Assembly (NCBI GenBank): GCA_020723965.1
Contig: DYHW01000001.1
Location: 544,587 to 608,586 of the forward strand
From: Melioribacter sp.
GTDB taxonomy: Bacteria > Bacteroidota > Ignavibacteria > Ignavibacteriales > Melioribacteraceae
Direction: 5' to 3'
Length of the DNA stretch: 64,000 nucleotides
Numbering within the stretch: position 1 is the stretch's first letter; each line of letters begins with the position of its first letter. The notes beneath the pieces were generated by a model. It was not told the origin of the DNA, searched no databases, and saw only the letters and a program-made list of their open reading frames with translations. Positions 45,571 through 54,883 of the stretch are shown here, piece by piece. The position numbers were made by a program, and so were the translations under genes.

Positions 45571-46316
45571 AAGATCTGATTGAATCATACATCAATTGGT
45601 TGAAACAAAAAATCAACTACAAAGAAATAAACGGTTATTATGAAGTCACTACACCGTTTGTCAATCATATTAATGATTATATCCAATTTTATCTGAAAAG
45701 GGATGATAGAAACCATATTTATATGACAGATGACGGAGAAACTCTTAATAATCTTGAAATGGCTGGCGTTGATGTAACTACGCCTTCCCGGAAAAAAGAA
45801 TTAGATTCAATCCTTAATGGTTTTGGTGTTATTATCAAAGGCAATGAGTTAACTACAATGGCAACGCCATTAACATTTCCAATGCGAAAACATAATTATT
45901 TGCAGGCGCTAATGGCTGTTGATGATTTGTACGTTATTGCTTCACCAAAAGTTGAATCTTTCTTTTTAGAAGATGTTACTAATTTCCTTTATCAGCATAA
46001 TGTCCGTTTTTCAAGAAATATAATATTACAGGGTAAAAGTTCATTTCAACACAAGTTTGATTTCTTGATACCATCTTCTAGCAAAGCTCCTGAACGGATT
46101 ATCAAAGCCGTATCAAGTCCTAAAAAACAAAATATAATCGCTCATCTGTTTGCATTTGAAGACACAAAACTTGCCCGTAATAATGAAGGTATAATGATAT
46201 TGAATGATTTGGAAAAAGAGGTTGCCCCTGATGTTTCTCAAGCAATCAGCGAATACGGTATTTATGATTTTTCATGGAAGGAAAGGGATAAATTAATAGA
46301 AAAACTGGTAGCATAA
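45567..46316 (+). CDS. DUF1828/DUF1829-domain protein
   Basis: The start is the ATG at 45567, overlapping the preceding stop (ATGA). The 249 residues show INGYYEVTTPFVNHINDYIQFYLKRDD, IYMTDDGETLNNLEMAGVDV and SPRKKELDSIL-like sequence of DUF1828 in the N-terminal part. A DUF1829-like C-terminal region with FSRNIILQGKSSFQHKFDFLIP follows. Such proteins are found in restriction and phage-defence islands, with unknown function. It is followed after 2 bases by res. Confidence 0.8.
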   Translation: MKDLIESYINWLKQKINYKEINGYYEVTTPFVNHINDYIQFYLKRDDRNHIYMTDDGETLNNLEMAGVDVTTPSRKKELDSILNGFGVIIKGNELTTMATPLTFPMRKHNYLQALMAVDDLYVIASPKVESFFLEDVTNFLYQHNVRFSRNIILQGKSSFQHKFDFLIPSSSKAPERIIKAVSSPKKQNIIAHLFAFEDTKLARNNEGIMILNDLEKEVAPDVSQAISEYGIYDFSWKERDKLIEKLVA

Positions 46317-46318
46317 AG

Positions 46319-49009
46319 GTGAAACTCCACTTCGATTCTAAACAAGAATTCCAATTAAAAGCTGTCGAATCGGTTATCAAGCTGTTCGAAGGACAAACAA
46401 TCAACAGAGGTGAATTTGAACTAACATCTAATTCCTCCGGTCTTGGTTTCTCCGATTTTGGTTTTGGTAACCGATTGGAATTATCACATGCAGATATTCT
46501 TAATAATCTTAAATCTGTTCAAGAAGAAAACGATATCGAGAATTCTCAAGAATTGAATTTCATCTCTTACACCGATACCGATGAAAATAACAATCAGACT
46601 AAAGTTGAGACCGGCTTTCCCAATTTCACAATTGAAATGGAAACCGGGACTGGCAAAACATATGTTTATTTAAGGTCCATTTACGAACTGAATAAAGTTT
46701 ATGGATTCACAAAATTTGTTATAGTTGTTCCAAGTGTAGCAATTAGAGAAGGCGTTCTTAAAAATCTCGAAATAACCGATGAACATTTCCGGATACTTTA
46801 TAACCGTCCACCGATTAATTATTATGTCTATGATTCCAAGCGACTTCCTCAATTAAAAAGTTTTGCAACAAATAACGCAATACAGATTCTTATTATAAAC
46901 ATTGATTCCTTTGCTAAGGATTCTAATATCATCAATCAATACCGCGACAGCACAAACGGAAAACGTCCTATTGAATACATCCAATCAGTAAATCCAATTG
47001 TAATTCTTGATGAACCTCAGAATATGGAAACCGATATTCGCAAAAAAGCAATTACGAATCTCAATCCTTTGTTTGTTCTAAGATATTCAGCAACTCACAA
47101 GTTTATATACAATCTCATTTACAAACTCGATCCTGTAAAAGCATACGATCTTGGTTTGGTAAAGCAAATTGAAGTTGATTCGATCTTTTCGGAAAACGAT
47201 TTCAATAAAGCATTCATAAAACTGGAAGATATAAAAGCAGCCAAAACAAAAGTAACGGCGACTATAAAGATTGATATCAACTCCGACAACGGTGTTCAAA
47301 GAAAATCAGTAAAAGTTGATTCAAAAAATTATGATTTATACAAGCTCTCTAATAATCGCGATCAATACAAAGATTTACTCGTCTCAACAATAAACTTTGC
47401 TGACGGTCTCATCGAATTATCTGATGGAACAATTCTTCGTCTTGGCGAAACGCAAGGTGCGTTAACAGATCAGATAATGAAGATTCAAATACAAAAAACT
47501 GTTGAAGAACATTTTGTAAAAGAATCCAAACTAAAAGAGAGCGGCGTTAAAGTTCTTTCTCTTTTTTTCATAGATCGTGTTGCAAATTACCGCGATTATG
47601 ATTCTACCGGAAATGTCATTAAAGGGAAGTTCTCACAATGGTTTGAAGAGTCATACAATTATTATAAAAATAAATTTTCCGGTATAATTAACTATCCAGT
47701 CGAATCCGTTCACAATGGTTATTTCGCTCAAGATAAAACCGGTAAATTCAAAGATTCATCCACCGGTGAATCGAAAGCCGACGATGATACTTATCACTTA
47801 ATAATGAAAGACAAGGAACGATTGCTTGATAAAGATGAACCGCTTCGATTTATCTTCAGCCACTCAGCTTTACGCGAAGGATGGGATAATCCTAATGTTT
47901 TTCAGATCTGCACATTAAACGAAACTATTTCTGAAATGAAAAAGCGGCAAGAAATTGGAAGAGGTTTGCGGCTCTGTGTTGATCAATCCGGTATTCGTGT
48001 AATGGATAAAAATACTAATCGTTTAACAGTTATTGCTAATGAAAGTTATGAAGATTTTGCGCGCAAACTTCAAAAGGAAATTGAAGATGATTGTGGTGTT
48101 GAATTTACCGGAAGAATAAAAGATAAGCGCAAACGAGAAAGCATTAAAATTAAGAAAGGGTATCAGCTCGATAAAAACTTTCTAGAGCTGTGGGAAAAGA
48201 TAAAACACAAAACCCGTTACAGAGTTAATTATTCAACAAATGAATTAATCCTCAAAGCATCTGAAGCTATCAAAAAGATGCCGGCAATTATTCCGCCGAT
48301 TATTAAATCAATAAAAACCGGAATTGATATTGCTAAAAAGAGCGTTGAAGGCAGACAGCTAAACTTTGGCGTATATAAAGTAAGTGAGTTCTCAAATGAA
48401 ATCCCTAATGTAGCCGGTTACATTCAAAACAAAACAGAACTAACACGTTCAACAATTATTAGTATCCTAAAATCATCCGGCAGATTAAAAGACGTCTTAC
48501 TAAATCCTCAGCTTTTTCTCGATCAAGCTGTTAAAGAAATTAATACCGTTCTTACTGATTTAATGGTTGAAGGAATTAAATACGAGAAGATTGGCGATGC
48601 TGAGATTTACAAAATGGAATTATTCGCAAAAGATGAAATTGAAGCTTACCGGGAAAACTTATACAAGGTGAAAAACCAAGATAAAACTTTATACAATTAC
48701 ATTGAATTTCAGTCCAAAGTAGAAGAACAATTCGCAAAAGATTGTGAATCAAATGAGAATATCGAATTCTATATAAAGCTCCCTTATTGGTTTGTAATCA
48801 AAACGCCAATAGGCACATACAATCCTGACTGGGCTTTAATCCTGAAGAATGATGGAAAGATTTATTTTGTTGCAGAGACAAAAAGCGATATTGATCCGAA
48901 GAAGAGACGTTATGAAGAAAATATTAAAATTAAATGCGGCAAAAAACATTTCGAAGAATTTCCAACTATCAGTTATAAAACAGTTGCCAAAGTAAGCGGG
49001 CTGATGTAG
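46319..49009 (+). CDS. res: Type III restriction endonuclease (Res), helicase-nuclease
   Basis: The start is GTG at 46319. The 896 residues hold a superfamily 2 helicase core: METGTGKTYVYL (Walker A, ~107), VVPSVAIREGV, LDEPQNME (DExx box, ~231), SHSALREGWDNPNVF and QEIGRGLRL (motif VI). A C-terminal PD-(D/E)xK nuclease site follows (YNPDWALI ... FVAETKSD). With Mod it forms the type III complex that cuts after ATP-driven sliding. It is complete, so the system may be active. Confidence 0.93.
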   Translation: MKLHFDSKQEFQLKAVESVIKLFEGQTINRGEFELTSNSSGLGFSDFGFGNRLELSHADILNNLKSVQEENDIENSQELNFISYTDTDENNNQTKVETGFPNFTIEMETGTGKTYVYLRSIYELNKVYGFTKFVIVVPSVAIREGVLKNLEITDEHFRILYNRPPINYYVYDSKRLPQLKSFATNNAIQILIINIDSFAKDSNIINQYRDSTNGKRPIEYIQSVNPIVILDEPQNMETDIRKKAITNLNPLFVLRYSATHKFIYNLIYKLDPVKAYDLGLVKQIEVDSIFSENDFNKAFIKLEDIKAAKTKVTATIKIDINSDNGVQRKSVKVDSKNYDLYKLSNNRDQYKDLLVSTINFADGLIELSDGTILRLGETQGALTDQIMKIQIQKTVEEHFVKESKLKESGVKVLSLFFIDRVANYRDYDSTGNVIKGKFSQWFEESYNYYKNKFSGIINYPVESVHNGYFAQDKTGKFKDSSTGESKADDDTYHLIMKDKERLLDKDEPLRFIFSHSALREGWDNPNVFQICTLNETISEMKKRQEIGRGLRLCVDQSGIRVMDKNTNRLTVIANESYEDFARKLQKEIEDDCGVEFTGRIKDKRKRESIKIKKGYQLDKNFLELWEKIKHKTRYRVNYSTNELILKASEAIKKMPAIIPPIIKSIKTGIDIAKKSVEGRQLNFGVYKVSEFSNEIPNVAGYIQNKTELTRSTIISILKSSGRLKDVLLNPQLFLDQAVKEINTVLTDLMVEGIKYEKIGDAEIYKMELFAKDEIEAYRENLYKVKNQDKTLYNYIEFQSKVEEQFAKDCESNENIEFYIKLPYWFVIKTPIGTYNPDWALILKNDGKIYFVAETKSDIDPKKRRYEENIKIKCGKKHFEEFPTISYKTVAKVSGLM

Positions 49010-49375
49010 TTAAAAAATAAAATGGCGAAAACAAAGAATAAATATTTTTATGCATGCATCCTGATCAGATAACACTTTAAATATGTTAAATAGCATGACA
49101 ATCAAGCGGATCATAAAAATGTATTTATCAGAACTGAAAATCTGGAACATTAGGTAGTAATTCGCCAAAGACGGCAAAGCAATAAATGATAAAAATCCCG
49201 GCTTGTTTGTTCCTTTTACGGCTGAACCAATAGAGAATATCTAAAATTCTTTAATGGTTTATAAAGAATTTTAAAAAACATTTTACTTTCCCTATTCATT
49301 TCCATCCAAAATCCCACTATTTACCTTGGCACTGCAATTGAGAAAGAAATACGTCTTAAATGCTTAAGGAGCGTA
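49010..49375. other. Intergenic region between res and the copper island
   Basis: I see only a 16-codon frame at 49022 and AT-rich sequence with no clear structure. No promoter or terminator that I can support. The 38-codon gene at 49376 follows it. Confidence 0.3.
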
Positions 49376-49492
49376 ATGTTTTCGCCTATAACGTGTAATC
49401 TGATTTACATGATTGTAGTCGGTTTCCTTTTGTATCTGATTTATAGAATAGTGAGAACAAAAGACACATCAACCAAAATCAAAAAAAAATAA
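49376..49492 (+). CDS. Small single-pass membrane protein (38 residues)
   Basis: A frame opens with ATG at 49376, preceded by AAGGAG at 49366-49371. It encodes one hydrophobic helix (LIYMIVVGFLLYLIY) followed by a basic tail (RIVRTKDTSTKIKKK), with a positive-inside layout, and stops at 49490-49492. It lies 47 bases before the pump gene. Small membrane proteins of this kind often stabilise transport complexes. A role with the CusA-type pump is inference. Confidence 0.5.
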   Translation: MFSPITCNLIYMIVVGFLLYLIYRIVRTKDTSTKIKKK

Positions 49493-49539
49493 TAAAAATA
49501 ATGTAGGAAAATTAACAGCAGTTACAGAGGAGAGCGTAA

Positions 49540-52500
49540 ATGATTGAAAAAATTATTGAATGGTCATCGCAAAATCGTTTCATTGTTATTCTGTTTTATC
49601 TACTTGTTATTGGCGCCGGTATTTATAGCGTTGTTAATCTTCCTGTGGATGCTATACCGGATCTATCAGAGAACCAGGTAATAATATTTACTGAATGGAT
49701 GGGAAGGTCTCCTGAGATAGTTGAAAATCAAGTAACATTTCCAATCGTCTCTGGTTTACAAGGATTACCTCACGTTAAAGCTGTCCGCGCTACATCAATG
49801 TTCGGTATGTCTTTCGTCTTTGTGATATTCGAAGATAATGTTGACACATATTTCGCGCGGACACGCGTCCTTGAAAGAATGAACACTATTCAAGCTCAAC
49901 TTCCTTCTGGAGTTGTTCCTTCTTTAGGTCCGGATGGAACAGGAGTTGGGCATGTCTACTGGTATACTGTTGAAGGAAAAGGTTATGATCTCGGCACTCT
50001 CAGGTCAATTCAAGATTGGTATATACGTTATAAGCTTTCATCTGTAGATGGAGTTGCAGAAGTAGCAAGCATCGGCGGGTTTGTAAAACAATACCAGGTT
50101 GATGTAAACCCGATGAGTCTGAGAGCTTACAACCTTACTGTTTCTGATGTTGTAAATGCTGTTCAAAGAAGTAATAATGAAGTCGGCGGGAAAATTGTAG
50201 AAGTAAGCGACGCTGAATATTTTGTGAGAGGGCAAGGTTATATCAAATCAAAAGAAGATGTTGAAAACACAGTAATAAAAGCAGCGGCAAACGGAATTCC
50301 GATTTTAATCAAAGATATTGCAAAGGTTCAATTTGGAGGCGATATAAGAAGAGGCGCATTAGAGAAAGACGGTAAAGGTCAAACGGTGGGTGGAATTATA
50401 GTTATGCGCACAGGAGAAAATGCACAGAAAGTTATCGATCGTGTAAAAGAAAAAATAAAAGAAATCTCTCCCGGTCTTCCTCCTGGTGTTGAGATTGTAA
50501 CATCATACGATAGAAGCACATTGATAAGAGAAGCGGTTGGAACATTAGAGCGTGCATTGATCGAAGCATCAATCACAGTTTCAATTATGGTTATGATCTT
50601 CTTACTTCACTTTAGAAGTATTGTAAGAATTCTTATCGAGATTCCTATTTCTGTTCTGATAGCATTTATACTGATGTACATTTTTGGAATTACATCGAAC
50701 ATAATGTCGCTTGGCGGAATAATTTTAGCCATAGGAGTTATTGTTGATGCTTCAATTGTGCTGGTGGAAAACGCTTACAGAAGCTTAGCAAAAGCTATTG
50801 AAGAGAAAGGACACTTAACGCCGGTAGAATATAAACGGATATCAATAAATTCGGCAAAGCAGGTTGGCAGAGCAATTTTCTTTTCGATATTAATAATTCT
50901 TGTTTCATTCTTACCGGTATTTTTGTTGACCGGGCAGGAAGGAAAACTTTTTAAACCGCTTGCTTTTACAAAATCTTTTATGATGCTTGGTTCTGCTATC
51001 GTTGTAATATCACTAATTCCTGTTCTAATGACGATGTTGATGCGCGGAAAATTTAGACCGGAAGAGAAAAATCCAACTACAAGGTTTTTCATCCGGCTTT
51101 ATGAACCGGTTATTCATTGGGTTCTTAAACATAGAAAGACTACAATAGCTGTAAATGTAATTGCGCTTCTAATCACTGTTCCAATGATTCTCAACACCGG
51201 AAGCGAATTTATGCCGCCGCTTGACGAAGGTTCAATTCTTTATATGCCGGTTACTCTGCCAGGCGCTTCAATAAACGAAGTAAACCGTATTCTTCAAGAA
51301 CAGGATAAAATCATTAAATCTGTTCCAGAAGTTCATCACGTTCTTGGCAAAACCGGTCGTGCAGAAACTGCAACTGATAACGCTCCGCTTAGTATGATAG
51401 AAACAATCATTTTGTTAAAACCAAAAAACCAATGGCGCCCCGGAATTAAAAAGAGCGATATAATTGCCGAGCTTGATAGTAAGCTTCAGATTCCAGGCGT
51501 GCGAAACGGCTGGACTCAGCCGATCATAAATAGAATTAATATGCTTTCTACCGGCGTAAGAACGGATATTGGTTTTAAGGTCTTCGGACCAAACTTAGAT
51601 ACTTTAGAAACTTATGCAATCAAGGCAGAGAAACTTTTAAAGACAGTAAACGGCGCGGCTGATGTTGTTGCAGAAAGAGTTCAGAGCGGATACTACTTAG
51701 ATATACAAGTAAAAAGAGATATTGCTGCGCGTTATGGTGTGAACATTAAAGACTTGCAAGATGTAATCGAAATTGCAATCGGCGGTCAGAATCTTGGAAT
51801 TGTTATCGAAGGAAGAATGAGATTCCCGATCCGCATCCGTTACGATAGAGATTATAGAAATAATATTGATGACTTAAAAAACCTTTGGGTGCCTGTTGCT
51901 GCCGGCGGCGGAATGGCGGCTGCAACTTCGATGGCATCTGTTGGCGGAGGAATAGGCAAAGCTGCATCGTCAATGTCCTCTATGGGCGGCGGCTCAGGTT
52001 CTTCCAATTTTGTTCAGCCACAAGCAAATGCAACAACTCCATCAGATTATTCTCTTATTTCTTCTGATAAAAGCTCGACGATTTATTTACCATTAACGGA
52101 ATTAGCAGATGTAAATGTTTTGAGTGGACCGCCGATGATCAGCAGTGAAAATGGAATGCTGCGTTCAATAGTATTTATGAATACACGCGGACGAGATATG
52201 GGCAGCGTTATGGTAGATGCAAAAGAAGTAATTGCTGCCGGATTGAATTTACCAGCGGGTTATTCATATACATGGAGCGGACAATATGAACACAAAATAA
52301 GAGCGCAAAGAACATTACAATTTATTATGCCGATAGTTTTCTTATTGATCTTTCTTCTTCTCTATATGACGCTAAAGAATTATGTAGAAGCAGGAGTGGT
52401 AATGCTCTCTGTTCCTTTTGCGCTGATTGGAGGAATGTACATGGTTTACATTCTCGGTTACAATTTTTCTGTTGCTGTGTGGGTTGGTTTTATTGCTCTA

Positions 52501-52896
52501 TATGGAATTGCGGTTGAAACCGGCGTTGTGATGGTTGTTTATCTTCATGAATCATTAGATAAGAGACTGAGAGATTTTCATAAAGGAAAAAGGGGACCAC
52601 TGACTAACAAAGATATTTATGAAGCAACAGTTGAAGGATCAGTTTTAAGATTGAGACCAAAACTGATGACTGTTGCAACTTCAATGGTTGGATTGGTCCC
52701 GATTATGTGGGCAACCGGCACCGGCTCTGATGTAATGAAACCGCTTACGGCTCCCTTGATTGGAGGGTTGTTAACTTCTGCCGTTCACGTTCTTGTTGTA
52801 ACTCCTATTCTATTCGCAATAATGAAAGAGCATGCGCTCAAAAAAGGAACGCTCGAAGTTTCCAAAATGGCTGATTGGATGAAGGAGGGAGAATAA
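49540..52896 (+). CDS. cusA: CusA-type heavy-metal RND efflux pump (copper/silver)
   Basis: The 1118-residue protein has the 12-helix, two-loop RND plan. Conserved Met residues of the Cu(I)/Ag(I) type are visible (SEFMPPLDEG, LSMIETIILL, NMLSTGVRTDIGFKV). GAGGAG precedes the start. An unusual ~60-residue Gly/Ala/Ser/Met-rich insertion (~785-846, GGGMAAATSMASVGGG) lies in the second periplasmic domain, between VPV and YLPLTELADV. It should drive metal export with the TolC-like and CusB proteins that follow. Its last residues run into the next gene, separated by 1 base. Confidence 0.92.
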   Translation: MIEKIIEWSSQNRFIVILFYLLVIGAGIYSVVNLPVDAIPDLSENQVIIFTEWMGRSPEIVENQVTFPIVSGLQGLPHVKAVRATSMFGMSFVFVIFEDNVDTYFARTRVLERMNTIQAQLPSGVVPSLGPDGTGVGHVYWYTVEGKGYDLGTLRSIQDWYIRYKLSSVDGVAEVASIGGFVKQYQVDVNPMSLRAYNLTVSDVVNAVQRSNNEVGGKIVEVSDAEYFVRGQGYIKSKEDVENTVIKAAANGIPILIKDIAKVQFGGDIRRGALEKDGKGQTVGGIIVMRTGENAQKVIDRVKEKIKEISPGLPPGVEIVTSYDRSTLIREAVGTLERALIEASITVSIMVMIFLLHFRSIVRILIEIPISVLIAFILMYIFGITSNIMSLGGIILAIGVIVDASIVLVENAYRSLAKAIEEKGHLTPVEYKRISINSAKQVGRAIFFSILIILVSFLPVFLLTGQEGKLFKPLAFTKSFMMLGSAIVVISLIPVLMTMLMRGKFRPEEKNPTTRFFIRLYEPVIHWVLKHRKTTIAVNVIALLITVPMILNTGSEFMPPLDEGSILYMPVTLPGASINEVNRILQEQDKIIKSVPEVHHVLGKTGRAETATDNAPLSMIETIILLKPKNQWRPGIKKSDIIAELDSKLQIPGVRNGWTQPIINRINMLSTGVRTDIGFKVFGPNLDTLETYAIKAEKLLKTVNGAADVVAERVQSGYYLDIQVKRDIAARYGVNIKDLQDVIEIAIGGQNLGIVIEGRMRFPIRIRYDRDYRNNIDDLKNLWVPVAAGGGMAAATSMASVGGGIGKAASSMSSMGGGSGSSNFVQPQANATTPSDYSLISSDKSSTIYLPLTELADVNVLSGPPMISSENGMLRSIVFMNTRGRDMGSVMVDAKEVIAAGLNLPAGYSYTWSGQYEHKIRAQRTLQFIMPIVFLLIFLLLYMTLKNYVEAGVVMLSVPFALIGGMYMVYILGYNFSVAVWVGFIALYGIAVETGVVMVVYLHESLDKRLRDFHKGKRGPLTNKDIYEATVEGSVLRLRPKLMTVATSMVGLVPIMWATGTGSDVMKPLTAPLIGGLLTSAVHVLVVTPILFAIMKEHALKKGTLEVSKMADWMKEGE

Positions 52897-52897
52897 T

Positions 52898-54409
52898 ATG
52901 ATTGATGGAACATGGTTGATGGTTGATGGAAAACTTGTTACGAGCTTAGTCGAGGAATGGTTGACGCCTGCCCCGATTACTAAGCTGCTACATGTCAAAT
53001 CGGGGGGAAATGGAAAGACCCAAAAGGAAAACAAGAAGATGAAAAATGTAGAATTAAAAATGGTTGATGGAATCCGCCTTCGGCGGATTAGATTTTCTCT
53101 GTGGGACTCTGTGTATTCTCTGCGAACTCTGTGTTATCTGTTTTTTCTTTTTTTAATTCATACTAATTCTTATGCACAGTCGGTAGATTCTTTAATAACA
53201 GAAGCGCTGAAAAATAATCCGCAACTGAAAGCTCTCCAGTTTAAAATAGACGCTGCCGGTTATAGAGCTGAATCTGTAAACAATTTGCCTGTGCCGAATC
53301 TTTCGGCAGAGTTTTCTCAAGTTCCCGTTGGCGAATTAAACTTACTGAATAAATCAGTTTCGAATAACATTGCTCTTTCTCAAATGTTCCCCCTCGGCGG
53401 TAAAATTAACGCGATGACGGATGTGGAAAGAAAAAATGTTATAGTGGAAAAAGACAGTTATGGAATATATAAAGTGAGTTTAATAGCTCAAGTGAGAATG
53501 TCGTATTTCACTATATGGTCTATCGAAAGAAAGATTGATGTGCAGAAGAAAAATATTTCTCTTCTTAATGATCTGATAAATTCTCTTGATGTCTCTTACA
53601 GCATTAACAGAGTTAACCAAGCCGATGTTCTAACGATTAAAAGTGAAATCGCCTCGAACCAAACACAGCTTCTCATTCTGCAAAATCAAAAAGAGGCAGA
53701 AATTTACAAGCTGAACAAACTTTTGGGAAGACAGCTTGATTCGAAAAATGTTTTCACATTACGCGAGACACCGGCTGATTCACTTAAACTTTCACAGAAT
53801 GAGTTGATGGAAAGATTGCTGAGATTAAATCCAACATTAAACAGAATGAGCAGCATGATCGAAATGAACAAAGCTATGGTTGAGGCAAACAACAGAGAAT
53901 TGATTCCCGACCTGATGCTGCAGGGAATGATAATGAGAATGCCGCAGGGAATGACATTAACAACAGCATCTGATCTGACGATGTTGAGACCGAAGACAGA
54001 ATATATGTATTCACTAATGGTTTCAATTACTCTTCCATTTGCGCCATGGTCGATCAATAAGATCAAAGCAAAAGAACAAGAGCTTTACGCCGGTATCAGC
54101 AGCATTGAATATGAAAAGAACGATATGCAGAGAGATATGATTGCCAAATTGAAAGAAGCATTTTTAAAATATAATACCGCTCAAAATTTGGTTCGGCTTT
54201 ATACTAATGAAGTTCTGCCACTCTACAGTCAAGCAACAAGCGCACAAGTTTCGGCGTATCAAAACAACAAAGCAAATATTAACACTGTAATTGATTCGTA
54301 TAGAATGTTGCTGATGCAGCAGATGAATTTCTACATGGCTATAGCGGATGTTCAAATGGCTCTTGCAGAAATCGAAATGATGATTGGAAGGAAGATGGAT
54401 GAGTTGTGA
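52898..54409 (+). CDS. TolC-family outer-membrane efflux channel (CusC-like)
   Basis: Residues ~90-500 contain the two TolC-family repeats (SVDSLITEALKNNPQLKALQF, LDVSYSINRVNQADVLTIKSEIASNQ) with long helices, as in RND channels. The signal peptide is the hydrophobic CYLFFLFLIHTNSYAQS near residue 80. The first ~75 residues come from repeat-like DNA (MIDGTWLMVDGKL; hairpin AATCCGCC/GGCGGATT at 53071-53089). AAGGAGGGAGAA supports the ATG at 52898, but the ATG at 53039 is a plausible true start. No lipid-attachment cysteine is seen. It is the outer-membrane exit of the pump. Confidence 0.88.
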   Translation: MIDGTWLMVDGKLVTSLVEEWLTPAPITKLLHVKSGGNGKTQKENKKMKNVELKMVDGIRLRRIRFSLWDSVYSLRTLCYLFFLFLIHTNSYAQSVDSLITEALKNNPQLKALQFKIDAAGYRAESVNNLPVPNLSAEFSQVPVGELNLLNKSVSNNIALSQMFPLGGKINAMTDVERKNVIVEKDSYGIYKVSLIAQVRMSYFTIWSIERKIDVQKKNISLLNDLINSLDVSYSINRVNQADVLTIKSEIASNQTQLLILQNQKEAEIYKLNKLLGRQLDSKNVFTLRETPADSLKLSQNELMERLLRLNPTLNRMSSMIEMNKAMVEANNRELIPDLMLQGMIMRMPQGMTLTTASDLTMLRPKTEYMYSLMVSITLPFAPWSINKIKAKEQELYAGISSIEYEKNDMQRDMIAKLKEAFLKYNTAQNLVRLYTNEVLPLYSQATSAQVSAYQNNKANINTVIDSYRMLLMQQMNFYMAIADVQMALAEIEMMIGRKMDEL

Positions 54410-54475
54410 TGGATGATGGTTAATGGTTGATGGATGATGGATGAGTTATGATGGATGATGGAAAAGAATAATGGT
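54399..54475. repeat. TGATGG-rich low-complexity repeat
   Basis: About ten imperfect GATGG/TTGATGG units lie between the channel gene and the four-helix-bundle gene. The same unit (ATGGTTGATGG) appears at 52899-52929 and 53060-53070. In reverse orientation it appears at 54911-54939, inside the signal-peptide codons of the adaptor. Confidence 0.7.
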
Positions 54476-54507
54476 TAAAAAAATATGAAAAATTTGAGGA
54501 GAAGAAA

Positions 54508-54882
54508 ATGAATCAGAAAACTGAGGAATTGTTGAAAAGAACTTTTCGGTTTAGTGTGGATACGTTAAAATTTCTAAATACTATTCCCAACTCTACCGTT
54601 AATAAAGTCATTGTTTATCAATTGGCAAAATCCGGCTCTTCAGTCGGCGCTAATTATGAAGAGGCGCAAGCTGCTGAATCCAAAGATGACTTTATTCATA
54701 AAATCGGAATTGTATCGAAAGAAGCACGAGAGTCAAAATTTTGGTTAAGAGTTTTAATTGAATTATTAAAAGAGGAAAATCAACAGAAACAAATAAAAAT
54801 TTTATTAGAAGAATCTGAACAGCTTTGTAAAATCTTTACATCAATAAAACTAACTTCACAAGAAAATAAAAAGAAGAAATAA
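54508..54882 (+). CDS. Four-helix-bundle protein (23S rRNA intervening-sequence type)
   Basis: The 124-residue all-helical protein shows FRFSVDTLKFLNTIPNSTVNKVI, QLAKSGSSVGANYEEAQAAESKDDFIHKIGIVSKEARESKFWLR, the recognised four-helix-bundle family first seen inside 23S rRNA intervening sequences. GAGGAG precedes the start. Here it is unlinked to rRNA and lies between the channel and adaptor genes, next to the TGATGG repeat. Its function is unknown; the location suggests insertion of a mobile-like cassette. Confidence 0.88.
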   Translation: MNQKTEELLKRTFRFSVDTLKFLNTIPNSTVNKVIVYQLAKSGSSVGANYEEAQAAESKDDFIHKIGIVSKEARESKFWLRVLIELLKEENQQKQIKILLEESEQLCKIFTSIKLTSQENKKKK

Positions 54883-54883
54883 T

